DNA of 64,000 nt. It comes from Rapana venosa (taxonomy: Eukaryota > Mollusca > Gastropoda > Neogastropoda > Muricidae). Shown piece by piece: positions 9,956-20,566 of this stretch (its first letter is position 1; each line of letters opens with the position of its first letter). The position numbers were made by a program, and so were the translations under genes. Where the stretch lies: assembly GCA_028751875.1 (NCBI GenBank), contig CM054134.1, forward strand, positions 66,424,541 through 66,488,540, in the 5' to 3' direction. The notes beneath the pieces are model-generated. The model did not search any database. It worked only from the letters and a program-made list of their open reading frames with translations, and was not told the origin of the DNA.

Positions 9956-10345
9956 TAAAGCGAGGCAAAAACAATCCTGAGAAATAGCACCAGACCAGCA
10001 TGGCTCCAGCACCTGAACATTGGGTCAAAAAACGAAAAGGACAGCATTCTTGAGCTAGACAGATCTGCTCAAGCCACCATCTTCAGACTGTGAACAGGAC
10101 ACTGCCAGCTTGTGTCCCATCTCCACTGCCTAAACTATCCCACTCTGACCAGAGCCTTTGTGGCACAAGCCCACAAACCCCCTCCCATATGCGGGAGTCC
10201 TGCCCCATCTTCAACTTCAACATCAGACGTGGCCCAGCCCAGTGGAGCTCCAGGAAAAACTGTGGGAACCGGCTGCAGCAGACTGCGGACCCGGTCATCC
10301 TGATTGGACTAAACAAAACAAATTAGCATGGCCAGGGAATGTAGA
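9956..10345 (+). pseudogene. Non-LTR retrotransposon C-terminal fragment (RNase-H-type tail)
   Basis: Translation pieces spread over three frames give LNIGSKNEKDSILELDRSAQ, ATIFRL-stop-TGHCQLVSHLH, LSHSDQSLCGTSPQTPSHM, ESCPIFN and WPSPVELQEKLW. This order (TIFRLRTGHC..CPCGT..Q..HIL..CP..) is that of the C-terminal region following the RNase-H-like domain in LINEs common in molluscs. A TGA at 10089-10091 and at least two frameshifts make it dead. The AWPGNVE-like ending near 10325-10348 marks the 3' end. No reverse transcriptase domain is attached. Confidence 0.75.
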
Positions 10346-10496
10346 ATAGAAAAAAGAGGATGTGTAGAAAATGGTAGGCAACGTTTTCACAGCATCTTCA
10401 GTGTTGGTTCAAACCCAGTACCTTGCAGCCTTTCTTTTCATCCAGATGTAGCACGACACTCATTTCTGTAGATTGGCAGATGTGGCTTTGATATTC

Positions 10497-10634
10497 CCAG
10501 GAGATTTGGAAAGCAAGCGGGATTTCATCTAACACTTTTAGGGATGACTTTCCTGTAAACCTCTCAACATTGACAATACGTGGTGGTGCAGTAGGAGTTT
10601 AAGGAATCGAAATGTTTGAAGAGTAATATAAGTA
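10497..10634. repeat. Left direct repeat flanking SINE-A
   Basis: It aligns over its whole length (about 80% by eye, with a few indels) with 10987-11136. Shared blocks include CTTTTAGG, GACTTTCCTG, AATCGAAATGTT and GTAATATAAGTA. The repeat ends at 10634, right where the SINE tail starts. Confidence 0.8.
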
Positions 10635-10986
10635 TCTATTTTATTTTATTTTATTGTTTTATTTCGAGGATATTGGAGTAAGCACTCATGTACTTTTTTT
10701 TTACATCCAGTCCCCATGTGTATGCAGTTTTGTCAGTTTTTTCATCCGTTCCCACCACACACAATGGCCTACTCTTCCGAAAAGCGCGACGGGTTTTAAC
10801 GTGTGCGCAAGGTGTTCTGCGTGCGTTCGCACTTCGGTTTATAGTCTCATCCGAAGGACTTTAGGGGGAAGTGGAGTCGGCACTGATGTTAACTCCAGAG
10901 GAAACATCATCTTGAACGAGATTCGAACCCGGGTCAGCAAATCACGAGTGCAATGCGCATCCCTCTAACCACCAGGCTGGCCCGTT
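10635..10986 (-). mobile_element. SINE-A, full-length
   Basis: Minus strand. The tail at the left reads as a T-rich run plus TCGAGGATATTGGAGTAAGC. The body contains TCCAGTCCCC, ATGGCCTACTCTTCCGAAAA, GTTTATAGTCTCATCCGAAG and GATGTTAACTCCAGAGG. The tRNA-like head near 10915-10985 has the B box complement GATTCGAACCC and CTAACCACCAGGCTGGCCCG for the A box. It has the same full layout as 26626-26964 and 30470-30798. It sits exactly between two long direct repeats. Confidence 0.9.
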
Positions 10987-11136
10987 CCAAGAGATTGGGA
11001 GAGCAAGGGGAATTTCATCTGACACTTTTAGGAGGGACTTTCCTGCACACCTCCAATGACAACATGCAGCACTGACAATGCGTGGTGGGGCGGTAGGGAC
11101 TTAAGGAATCGAAATGTTGAAAAAGTAATATAAGTA
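10987..11136. repeat. Right direct repeat flanking SINE-A
   Basis: Partner of 10497-10634. It starts at the base after the SINE head (CCCGTT ends at 10986) and is slightly longer because of a 10-12 base internal insertion. Confidence 0.8.
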
Positions 11137-11579
11137 AACACAGAGAGATCGCTGTGCTCTGTAAGTATGGGACTATAAAGCTACTCTCTTCGTTACCACC
11201 ATGTCTTAAAGCAAAGAACTGTAATAATAAACGCTGGTTTTATGTATTCTGCTACTGTAGAAAATCGAATGATCATCGTTTGTGAAAAGTGTGTAGCTTA
11301 TTCACTTCCAGTGCATGTGTGTGTGTTTGTGTGTGTGTACGCGCGCGCATGTGCACTTATGTGCATGAATGGGCCCCTGTACCATCGCCACATTCTCACG
11401 TATTATCTTATGCATTACTGTTCAGGTCATTGTCCTTTTGCCCCCTCAACAGTACAGCCTTTACAACGCCTTACCCATACGGTAACAGATTGTGTCGGCG
11501 GGTGCGTAGAGAAGGGCCTTCATTAATTTACCAGTCTGCAAGGCAAGCTGGTGGCTATTACCCCCCCCCCCCCCTCCCC

Positions 11580-11611
<32 letters not shown>

Positions 11612-11880
11612 TTTTATGGCATGAAAGGCTCAGACGCACTGGGCGTCTCTGGCCCATGCAGTGTTCCATGTGGTGTCTGCCAAGTAGGAATTATGTGACA
11701 GTTAACTCCCAGTCTCTGTGTGTGTCCAATCAAAAGTGCATTTCAACAGCTGCACTATGTAGAACACTCCATACTGTTCTGTATACTGTAGAACGACGTT
11801 TCTTTTGTGTCTGGTAGGTTGACTGTGCGTGCAGTGCTGTTTGGCACGTTTCAAGGGGGCCTCTTAAGTTAAGTAGTAAA
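11137..11880. other. Spacer with poly-C/(CA)n/(CG)n tract
   Basis: Mostly unique. It holds a TG/GC tract at 11310-11355 and a compound C15-(CA)n-(CG)n tract at 11561-11609. The open frames of up to 111 codons across it are not supported by any motif. Confidence 0.45.
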
Positions 11881-12172
11881 GCTAAAGATAAAGGTGTCCC
11901 ATAACTTATATGGTTGTAGGGGAGGGAGGCATCAGAGACTTCAACTTCTCAAGAGGCCAGCATATTGAGGGCGGCGCCCATCTCCTCCCTCGCTATTTTA
12001 CCTTCCATGACCCTTAAGAGGGCAGGTACCCATTTACAGCTGGGTGAACTGGGGGATTGTACTGAAGCCAAGGCGCGCAAACGGTCACCCATCCAAGTGG
12101 TAACCACGCTGGATGCTGCTTAACCTTAGCTGTGGAAAGTGAGTGCTCTGACCTCTGAGCTATCTATCCTGT
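11881..12172 (-). mobile_element. SINE-5S, copy 2
   Basis: The best preserved of two minus-strand copies. On its own strand: an A-box-like TAGCTCAGAGGTCAGAGC, then the 5S-like AAGGTTAAGCAGCATCC, GGTTACCACTTGG and ACTTGGATGGGTGACCG (complement at 12082-12098), which corresponds to the 5S rRNA intermediate element and C box. A body follows with GTAAATGGGTACCTGCCC and the end GTTATGGGACACCTTTA. The body is shared with 28161-28458. Confidence 0.85.
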
Positions 12173-12574
12173 ATGTGATTCTTCCAAGAGACTCTTCGAA
12201 GGTGAACTCCGAAAGATCAGCCCTTATGAATCAAATTAGTAATCCGAACTTATCAGTTAGAAGGAAGCATTGTTGTAATGCTTTGCATCGCTTCATTTTG
12301 AGTTTCACTTACATGAGGTTAATAACAATGAAAACAAAACAAATGTCCATAAAACTGGTCAGCAATTTAGGTTGAGCAGAAAAAATCGGCTTGAATTCAG
12401 ATGTAGCAGCGGATATATGAACTGCATACTGCTGTTAACATGTTTTTCTTCGCAGCAGACTTAGTTCATTTCTAAATATCTAAAGCATCATTCAGGGGGG
12501 GGAGTCATTTACAGAACACCAACAACATTTTTGCTGTAAACACATAACTGCTTTCCTCTCTTTCCGAATGAAAT
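12173..12574. other. Spacer
   Basis: Low-copy-looking sequence with no supported gene. A 78-codon frame at its start lacks any motif. Confidence 0.4.
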
Positions 12575-13365
12575 CAGAGAAGTTATGGATCCTTTAAGAG
12601 TGAAGGCATTGGCGTTATGGACAATGTAGGAATGAACGCAGTGACGTTATGGGTCATGTAGGAGTGAAAACTGAAGTTGTAGGTAATGAGGTTAACGCAG
12701 TGACGTTACTGGTAATGTAGGAGTGAACATAGTGACGTTATGAGCAGTGTAGGAGAGAAATCAATGAAGTTATGGGTCCCGAAAGAGTGAACTCAGTGAT
12801 GTTATGGGTAGTGTAGGAGTGAAAGCTGTGAGATTATGGGTAATGAAGTGAAAGCAGTGAGGTTGCGGGTAATAAAGAAGTTAAAGTAGTGACGTAATGG
12901 GTAATATAGAAGCGAAAGCAGTGACGTAATGGGTAATATAGGAGTGAAAGCAGTGAAGATATGTGTCCTGATAGGAGTGAAAGCAGTGAAGTTAGATGAT
13001 GGGTCCTGTGCAATGAAGTATGTGTCCTAAAATAGCGAAGGCAGTAAAGTTATGGGTCCTTTAGGAGTGAAAGCAGTAAAGTTATGGGTCCTTTAGGGGT
13101 GAAAGCGGTGAAGTTATGGGTCCTTTAGGGGTGAAAGTGGTGAAGTTTATGGGGTCGTGTTGGAGGTTGAGTGAGTGAAGTGAGTGAAAGCAAGTGTGAA
13201 GTTATGGGTTTTTAGGGGTGAAAGCAGTGGATGTTATGGTCATGCAGGAGTGAAAGCAGTGAAGTTATGGGGTGTTAGGGGGGGGGGGGGATGTTGAAAG
13301 CAGTGAAGTTGTGGATCGTGAAGAAGTGAAAACAGTTTTAAAAAATGAAGTTACAGGTGTCTGTT
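12575..13365. repeat. 32-bp minisatellite
   Basis: About 24 imperfect units of roughly 32 bp built on GTGAAAGCAGTGAAGTTATG plus GGTCCTTTAGGA. Variants alternate between GACGTTATGGGTAATGTAGG (left part) and GAAGTTATGGGTCCTTTAGG (right part), so subfamilies are spatially separated. A poly-G run interrupts near 13280. No stop-free frame spans it. Confidence 0.9.
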
Positions 13366-13384
13366 TGTTAGTCACTTAGCCAGC

Positions 13385-13431
13385 GTGTAGTCAGTCAGTC
13401 AGTGTGTCAGTCAGTCTGTCTGTTTGCCTGC

Positions 13432-13500
<69 letters not shown>

Positions 13501-13570
13501 CATCCATCCATCCATCCATCCATCTACCTATCTATCTATCTATCTGTCTGTCTGTCTGTCTGTCTGTCAG
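13385..13570. repeat. Compound tetranucleotide microsatellite
   Basis: (CAGT)n, then about 17 units of (TATC), (CATC)n, (TATC)n and (TGTC)n. The repeats flow into one another by single-base changes. Confidence 0.95.
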
Positions 13571-14404
13571 TGTGTGTGTAGATAATTATGTGTGTATTAT
13601 TGCATGCGTGTTGTGCATGCTTTGTGTGTTGTGCTGTCCAGTCTCTGTGCGTGTTTGTGTGAGTAGTAGCGCGCGTGCGACTGTGTGTGCGGTGCCACGC
13701 CGCGCGCGTACGTAGTAATTGCATTGTTTCCTTCCTTAAACACAAAAATGTTTTAAAACCAAGCAGCAGAGACCGGGGACTAGTGGTAGGAGGGAGACGT
13801 GCAGTGGCGAGTCTGTTCATTAAATAGCGCTCTAGCTGGCAAAGGCTGGCGACTGGGGTCCCTCTGCCAAGGCTGGCTAGCATGTTATTAGTAGTAGAAC
13901 AGGCCTAGTACTACGTGGAGTTCTGATGGATATAATATAGGGCTGTGCACACCTAGGCTGCTAGGCTAACCCAGTGTTCTTGGCAGGCACACAGGCTTGT
14001 TCCTGCCCATGTCAGCTAGTTAGGAGCCTAGTCCTTTCTTTACTGTCTTTAAGTTACTATTAATTAATCGCCATCAAGTGCTGGGTTTTTTATGATTGGT
14101 AGGTTGTTTGGGTTTTGTGTGTGTTTGTGTGTGTGTGTTGTGTGTGTTGTGTTGGATTTTTTTGTTTGTTTCCCTTCGTTTTTGTCTTTTCTTGTTTTGT
14201 TCTCATGTATCGGGTTTGTTTGTTTTGGGTGGGGCTTTTGTGCTTGGTTTTAAACATTTAGTTTTACAATTTAAAAAAAAGATCCGATAAACATGGTGAT
14301 GATTCGTGTTTTGTTTTGGTGGTTTTTTTTGTGGTTGGTTGTTTCATTTTGTTTGTTTAGTTTTGGTGGTCGTGGTTGGTGTGTTTTTTAGGGTGTTTTC
14401 TTTT
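13571..14404. other. Spacer with TG-rich stretches
   Basis: TG/GC-rich at 13571-13710, mostly unique at 13711-14090, then T/G-rich at 14090-14400 up to the LINE-2 start. No gene supported. Confidence 0.4.
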
Positions 14405-15039
14405 GCTTTTTCCCCGTTGGGACTCCCGGGGTATGCTTACACAGTGAGCATTGCAAGGAATAGGATCCCTGCCTCCAACCAGGCCATGTCGTAAAGAGGC
14501 GACTAAGGTTGAAACCCTCCTCAGGTGGGGGGTTGGGCACAGGGCTAACACCCCGGTCCCGTTAAAAAAAGAGAGTTACAGAAACGCCAAAGAAGAAAAA
14601 CTTATACTTTTGCGTGCGATGGACCATCCCGGGTCAGTGAGACTAGTATGATTGCTGATGGCCAAAAGCCGAGGGAGCTACCAGAGATAGGGAAAGACCT
14701 GAAACACCACCAAAACTAAGATCAGACTCTAGGCATTGGAACGTGAGGACGATGATGAGACGGGCAGCTGGCACAGCGTAACATTAGAGATGAGATGATT
14801 CAACCTCCATATCCTAGGAGTAAGCGAGAGTAGGTGACTGGATCTGGGCGAGTGAGAACTCCACCGGAGAAGAAAAGAAACCGTCCTCTTCTCTGGGAGA
14901 GGATGACGACCAGCACCAACGAGGGAGTTGCCAATCATCCTCAAGAAAGGGTTGAGCGAATGCCTTATGGAGTGGAAGCCCATCAACAGCGACTAAATGA
15001 GTCGAGACTGAAGGGGAAGGCACATCAACATCACCATCA

Positions 15040-15234
15040 TCCATGCAGCACCAACCAACCCCAGCAGCGATGAGAGCAAAGATGACTTTTACCACCAGCT
15101 GCAGACAGAGACAGAGAGGAGCCCCACGCCAGACCTCATCGTTCATCATGGGGGACCTAAATGCCAAGGTCGGAAGCGACCACACCGACTATGAGAGAGT
15201 CATGGGAAAAACACGGGGTGGGGAACAGAACTGA
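15040..15234 (+). pseudogene. LINE-2 endonuclease remnant
   Basis: An open stretch holding FIMGDLNAKVGSDHTDYERVM, the Asp/Asn-containing motif of APE-like endonucleases. The frame is lost at 15232 and upstream of 15040, where WTGSGRVRTP-like and VANHPQERVE-like pieces lie in other frames. Confidence 0.75.
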
Positions 15235-16589
15235 CAACGGGGAGAGAACTTGTGGAGTTCAGCGCATATGAAATCTTAGTGATAGGAGGGACCCTATTCA
15301 CGGCACCGGGACATTTTCCCACAAAGCTGACATGGGCGTCGCCGAACGAATGGGAGAGATAGAGATATGAACCAGATTGCATCTGATGATCAGTGGTATG
15401 TGGAGAGATCTCTCTAGATGTTGAGAACCAAGCGAAGTGCGGATGTCGGGAGCGATATCCCTGGTTGACAGCACCACAATCCAGATGAAACTGAAGAAGT
15501 ACAACAAGGGAAACCATCAAGCGCGATTTGATACCATCGATTGAGCGACCACCAAGTGTGTCTGCATTCGTCAACGATCTGAGCAACCGATTCCAAGCCT
15601 GCAGAATGACAGAAACAGCATGGACATAGATACGACTGGGAAGCAGGTTCTGTAAAACTGTACATGAGAGCAGCAAAGACAACATCGGCCATCAAAAGAA
15701 GAAGACCAACAATGACTGGATCCAACAAGAGACCGTCAAATTCCATCAAAGAAAAGAAGAGAGACCAAGGAAGAACTTTCTGCAAGTAAAGTCTACCACG
15801 GCTTACGAGAGAGGCGGAGAGTTGTACAGAGAGGCTACAGGAAAGTGAGAGCTCGCCACGCCGTGACAAGAGAGGGAAGCCCTGGACCAGTGGCAGTGAG
15901 GCAGAAGAGGCGGCGGCCCAACGGAGAGAAAGGGGAGGTCTGACAAAATCACCAAGAAAGTATGCGAACAAATTTAAGAGGAGTGCTGGGGGACCAATCA
16001 GGAAATACAAGGGAAACTGTGACAAACAGAGAAAGAGCAAGAAGAAAGATGTGGCTTGAAACACTTCCAGGAGGAAGTTCTCAACCGACCCCACCCGAAC
16101 GAGACAGCCGAATCCCAGAAAGCTACAAACGACAGGACATTCGGGACGGTTCACCCCCAACCAAGGAAGAGAGTAGTGGTGCCATCAAACCTCAAGAAAG
16201 GCAAGTCACCAGGCCAGGAAAACCTTGGTTCCGAACGGTTCAAGGCAGATTCTTAATAGCAGCTGGACATACTGCAACACTGTTCCAGCTGTAACGTGGA
16301 AGAACAGAGAAAGTACCTGATGATAGGACCAAGGTGAAGTGATAGTCAAAATCTCCAAGAGAAAGGAACCCTGTGCGACTGCCAAAAACAATGGAGGGGA
16401 ATCACTCTTTTGTCTGTGCCAAGCAAGTTTACTGGCCAAGGTCATATCAGAAAGAATATCAGATGCTGTGGACGATGCGTTGAGGAAGGAACAAGCAGGG
16501 TTAAGGAAGCAAAAACGAGATGTATAGACCAGATATTCACGCTTCAGAAAAACATCATTGACAGTGCACAGAGTGGCAAAGACAAAATG

Positions 16590-16830
16590 TATGTGAACTT
16601 TGTGGATTTCGAAAAGGCATTTGGACAGCATACACAGAGACAGCTTTGGAGTATCCTTCGCACTATGGATCCATCGAAAAAAAAGGTACACCTTATCAAA
16701 AGCTTCTATGACAAACTTCAGATGCCTCTGTGGGCCATAGCAAACTGTCTTCGAAGTCAAGGACTGGAGTAAGACAAGGATGTGTGATGTCAGCAGTTCT
16801 CTTCAATCGGCCCATTGATTGGGTGATGAG
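16590..16830 (+). pseudogene. LINE-2 reverse transcriptase palm remnant
   Basis: NFVDFEKAFGQHTQRQLWSI is followed by IKSFYDKLQ and, after a frame change near 16750, VRQGCVMSAVLFNRPIDWVM. The first Asp of the palm (FVDFEKAF) survives. The second catalytic box downstream is mutated. Confidence 0.8.
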
Positions 16831-17715
16831 GAAGAACGACAGAAGACACCCCAAGAGGGGATGCTGGAGCCTGTTCTCAACATAGACCGACTTGACATTG
16901 GGGATGGACCTGGCGTGCTGTCCCACACACACTCAACATATCAGGAGAGAAGACCCAGCAGACTCCAAAAATTCGGACAGAAAGTGGGGCTGGGCTTCGT
17001 ATTAGCACCAGAAACTTGAGACATTGTGCTCAATGTGAACCACACCAGCCCCTGTTGAAAGTGAATGGAATGACCTGCGCAGACGCTAAGTTCACTACCT
17101 TGGCAGCATCATAAAACCAGAGGGTGGCACAAAAAGAAGACAATCACAACAGACTGGGCATGGCCAGGAATGTGATTAGGGAGATTGAACTATATCTGGA
17201 GATCAATCAGTACTACAGCACCCAACACCAACTGAAGCTATACCAGAGCTGTGTTGTGTCTACCTCCTGTACGGTTCTGAGTGATGGCGGATGGACGGAA
17301 GTGGATCTTACCAAAACTTCGATCCATTCCACACAAATATGCCTGCGAAGAATTTCTCCGGGATCTTTTGGGCAGAGAAGATCTCCAATTGAAGACCCTA
17401 CTACGGTGATGCAGGCAAGAAGGACATGGGAACCATTCATCACCAGACGACGGTGGAAGGGGATTGGGCAACATCCTCCGAAAGAGACCCACTGTCAATC
17501 GCAAGAAAGCATGGCACTGGACCCCAGAAGGAGGAGAAGAAAGGAAGACCCAAAAGCAACGTGGAGAAGACTGGAGGAAATGTGGAGATGAAGGCCATGC
17601 AGCACTCTTTGGGGATCAGTGACTATGTTGGCCAGAATAGGGCAGGAGGTGGAAGCGCTTTGTTGCTTCGCCCTACACACGCTGGGTTTTGTAATGGCTA
17701 ATGATGATGATGATC

Positions 17716-17938
17716 TTTTGCTTTTTGTTTTGTGAGACAGATTTTCAAGGTTTTGCCATTGTGCAATACGATAGAATGATAAGATGTTTCATTATTGTTA
17801 TTGTTGGTTATTTGAATCGTTTTTGTAGTTGTTTTGTCTTTGTTTTGGTTTTTGTGGGTGTGGGGTTTGGGGGGGGGGGGGGGGTTGGGGTTGTTTGTTG
17901 TTTTTTTTGGGGGGGCGGTTAATTTTTTAGCTATCGTC
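17716..17938. other. T/G-rich spacer with poly-G run
   Basis: TTTG-rich sequence with 16-17 G around 17868-17884. No gene. Confidence 0.5.
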
Positions 17939-18142
17939 TTCTTTTTGCTTGCCCAGACTTAACGTACGCCGAATCCCATCAATTTTTTTATATATAAAGG
18001 TTTATAAATGTATTTTTTTTAAAGGTCATGTTCTGTGGGGGTTATGTGTGTGTGCGCGCGACCTGTGTGTGTGCACGCGCGCCGACCGTGCATGCTTTTT
18101 TACTTGCCAGACTTAACGTACATTAGAATCCATCAACTTTAC
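17939..18142. repeat. Pair of ~50-bp direct repeats around a TG/GC core
   Basis: Bases 17945-17990 and 18097-18142 share GACTTAACGTAC, GAATCC and CATCAA in order. The 100 bases between include an AT-rich part and a (TG)/(GC) part. No element boundary is recognised. Confidence 0.6.
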
Positions 18143-18587
18143 TGCTATAGCACTAGTTTTTCATCTGACAATCATTGACAGCACACCTGGTGAAGTACAC
18201 AGAGAAGGTAACCCCACCCCCCCCCTCACGAAGTATCCGCCCAGGGAGATACTCTTCTTCACGTTGAGCCTGTTCCTTTCGGGACAAGCACCAACTATAC
18301 GACACGACCTTGTTCCTGTTTTTCTTCTTTTTATTTTTCCACTGTTCTTAGTCTTTTGGGTTGACGGCTAGGTAACCCAGTGTCAGTGATAAAACTGTCA
18401 GGTACGTGAAGGCACGTCTTATCAAGCCAGCGCAGTAACCGTGTTCCATCAATCCTGGCGTCTCATTGTTTTCTAGCTCACATCGTCTTTACTGAATATA
18501 ACAACATTTTCATACCGTTACGTATTGTCAATGTAGTATGACCTGTCGAGGTCTACTTAAGTTTGTATCTTCAACCAGTCACTTAAC
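18143..18587. other. Spacer
   Basis: Unique-looking sequence with no supported gene. Confidence 0.4.
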
Positions 18588-18800
18588 ATGCAGCGGTTAG
18601 CGCAGACTGGAAAGTCGTAGGTTCGATTCCCACATGAGTCCTAGGGTTCTTTTCTGACTCCTGCTGGCTCCTACCTAGTGTGAGTTTGCTTTAAGTAAGG
18701 CTCATTAGGAAAACTGGGACTACACTGTCGAGCTTCATTCACTGTTCGGATGGAGTTTGAGAGTGTTGCTCAAGTTACTTGACCAACACTGCAGGTGTCT
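18588..18800 (+). mobile_element. tRNA-derived SINE head (single copy)
   Basis: An A-box-like GCAGCGGTTAGCGCAG and a B box GGTTCGATTCCC (18622-18633) with a following non-tRNA body (CTAGGGTTCTTTTCTGACTC). No acceptor stem closes, so I reject a tRNA gene. The 3' end is not clear and could extend to about 18970. Confidence 0.5.
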
Positions 18801-19114
18801 GTATCTCTCTGGGCCTGTTTGACACACGTGACTATAATTATCATAATAGCAGGAGGTGTAGAGTGCTTGCCCCTTCAAGTAGCTCAAAGCAGGTGCACAC
18901 TAACAGCATTGATCATGACAGCACCCTTATCATCGTTGATCACCATGCACCGAAAGAAAATCGTTGGTGATTTGGTGGCCCGGTTACTGTGGTCTCATGG
19001 TGGGTGACCTCAGTATCCGTTTTCCATAGAGTTAAACTTTTGTGCGTGTAAGGGATTGGTGTCAAACCATTCCGGGTTGGAGATTCACAGGTGGGCTTCA
19101 CTCAGTCTGGCTCC

Positions 19115-19390
19115 ACGACTGTTGTATTGTATTGCATTGTAATTGTATTGCATTGTAATTGTATTGTATTGTATTGTATTGTATTGTATTGTATTGTATT
19201 GTATTGCATTGTATTGTATTGTATTGTATTGCATTGTATTATAGTGTAGTGTATTGTATTGCATTGTATTGTAGTGTAGTGTATTGTAGTGTATTGCATT
19301 GTATTGTATTGCATTGTATTGTAGTGTATTGCATTGTATTGCATTGCACTGTATTGGATTGTATTGTATTGCATTGTATTGTATTGTGAA
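19115..19390. repeat. (ATTGT)n pentanucleotide array
   Basis: About 54 five-base units, mainly ATTGT with ATTGC and AGTGT variants. It ends at the first base of LINE-3. Confidence 0.95.
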
Positions 19391-20534
19391 ACGTGAAGGA
19401 GTTTTTACGCAGATGACTCTCAGATTCAAAGCAGTGTTACTCCTCAAAATCTGCCTTCTCTCCTGACAAATATGGCCCGCTGCTTTGAAGATATTCAAAA
19501 CTGGATGACACAGAACAAATTACAGCTAAATGCAGATAAAACCGAAGCCATGCTCGTAGGGACCAAACACAAACTCTCTTCCATTACAACAGCTTCAATA
19601 GAACTTGGCAATACATCAGTCCCTCTATCCACTGCTGTGAAGTATCTAGGTGTTGTTATCGACAACACACTCTCTATGAAAAAATTCATCACTCAGACCT
19701 GTCAGTCGTGCTACTATCAATTACGGCGTATTAGTGCAATTCGAAAGTACCTGTCCACTGATGCAACAGCCAAACTTGTCACTTCTCTCATTCTTTCAGG
19801 TCTGGACTATTGTAATTCTCTTTTGTCTGGTCTGCCAGCATCATCTATCCACTCCCTTCAAAGTATACAAAACTCCGCAGCTCGACTAGTTCTCAGAAAG
19901 AAAAAATCTGAGCACATTACCCCTCTCTTGCGATCTCTCCACTGGCTGCCTTTGCCACAGAGAGTAAATGATAAGATCAGTACCCTCTGTTACAAATGTC
20001 TCCACAAAACAGCACCCTCCTACCTCTGTGAATGTCTTAACCTGTACACTCCTTCACGTTCCCTCCGCTCTACTGCAGATACCTTGTGCCTACGAATACC
20101 TAGATTCAACCAATCCACTGTTGGCCGCCGCTCTTTCTCTATTTCAGGTCCATCGACCTGGAATGAGCTCCCTCTCTCTCTTCGCCAGAAACCTAGTTAT
20201 GACACTTTTAAATCCAGCCTCAAGACATATTTATTTCAAACCTAAGATTTCCCCCCTCCTGTTTCATATCAGAGCTATCCCACCCTCACTAGCCCATGTC
20301 CTATCACCCTGCTAAAGTATAGGACCTAAGTGAGTGTGTGTGTATACTTTTGTAAAACATTTGACTATTGAAATTTTTTTTTTCATAGATTTTGTCTGCA
20401 GCGCACTATGTTTGTAAATATCTGTTTGTTTAAACTATTGATCATTTGTCATTGATTGCATGACTGTGTAAGATTAGGTTGAATGCATGCGCTTTGATTT
20501 GTCTTTTCAAGATTTAGCGCTATACAAGTTCCAT

Positions 20535-20566
<32 letters not shown>
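19391..20566 (+). mobile_element. LINE-3: CR1/L2-like non-LTR retrotransposon, 5'-truncated, open frame
   Basis: A 1.18-kb 3' portion of a LINE. Its reading frame is open from 19397 to a TAA at 20243-20245. It starts just before the catalytic FYADDSQIQ box (19403-19429) and runs through the thumb and C-terminal region to DTFKSSLKTYLFQT. The 3' UTR carries TAGCGCTATACAAGTTCCAT and ends in (ATT)n at 20538-20566. The lack of stops over 282 codons suggests a recent insertion, but truncation before most of the palm makes it non-functional. Truncated relatives of the 3' end lie at 21.7, 33.5, 46.2, 61.2 and 63.6 kb. Confidence 0.9.
19397..20245 (+). CDS. Partial LINE-3 reverse transcriptase, C-terminal 282 codons
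   Basis: A continuous frame without a natural start, because the insertion is 5'-truncated; the first ATG is at 19472. Residues 3-7 are FYADD, with the two catalytic aspartates of the reverse transcriptase palm. The rest matches the thumb and tail of CR1/L2/Jockey-like enzymes: NKLQLNADKTEAMLVGT, VKYLGVVID, LDYCNSLLSGLP, NSAARLVL, LHWLPLPQRV, STWNELPLSLR. The fingers and most of the palm are missing, so activity is not expected. No host promoter is seen. Confidence 0.88.
   Translation, partial: RSFYADDSQIQSSVTPQNLPSLLTNMARCFEDIQNWMTQNKLQLNADKTEAMLVGTKHKLSSITTASIELGNTSVPLSTAVKYLGVVIDNTLSMKKFITQTCQSCYYQLRRISAIRKYLSTDATAKLVTSLILSGLDYCNSLLSGLPASSIHSLQSIQNSAARLVLRKKKSEHITPLLRSLHWLPLPQRVNDKISTLCYKCLHKTAPSYLCECLNLYTPSRSLRSTADTLCLRIPRFNQSTVGRRSFSISGPSTWNELPLSLRQKPSYDTFKSSLKTYLFQT

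Larger units (their letters stand above)
14405..17715 (+). mobile_element. LINE-2: RTE-like non-LTR retrotransposon, near full length, dead
   Basis: A 3.3-kb element with an endonuclease-reverse transcriptase polyprotein read in pieces. The 5' leader (14410-14590) has the CCCTCCTCAGGTGGGG block. Endonuclease traces run from SRHWNVRTM near 14727 to GDLNAKVGSDHTDYERVMGK (15151-15210, the GDxNAKxG motif). Reverse transcriptase traces include VNFVDFEKAF (16591-16620) and VRQGCVMSAVLFN (16771-16809). The FADD catalytic box near 16900 reads IGDG. The C-terminal region has YQSCVVST near 17245 and ITRRRWKGIG near 17439. It ends with a short (ATG)n tail at 17701-17715. Many frameshifts and stops show an old copy unable to move by itself. 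LINE families of this type make DNA nicks with an APE-like endonuclease and copy their RNA at the nick. Confidence 0.88.
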
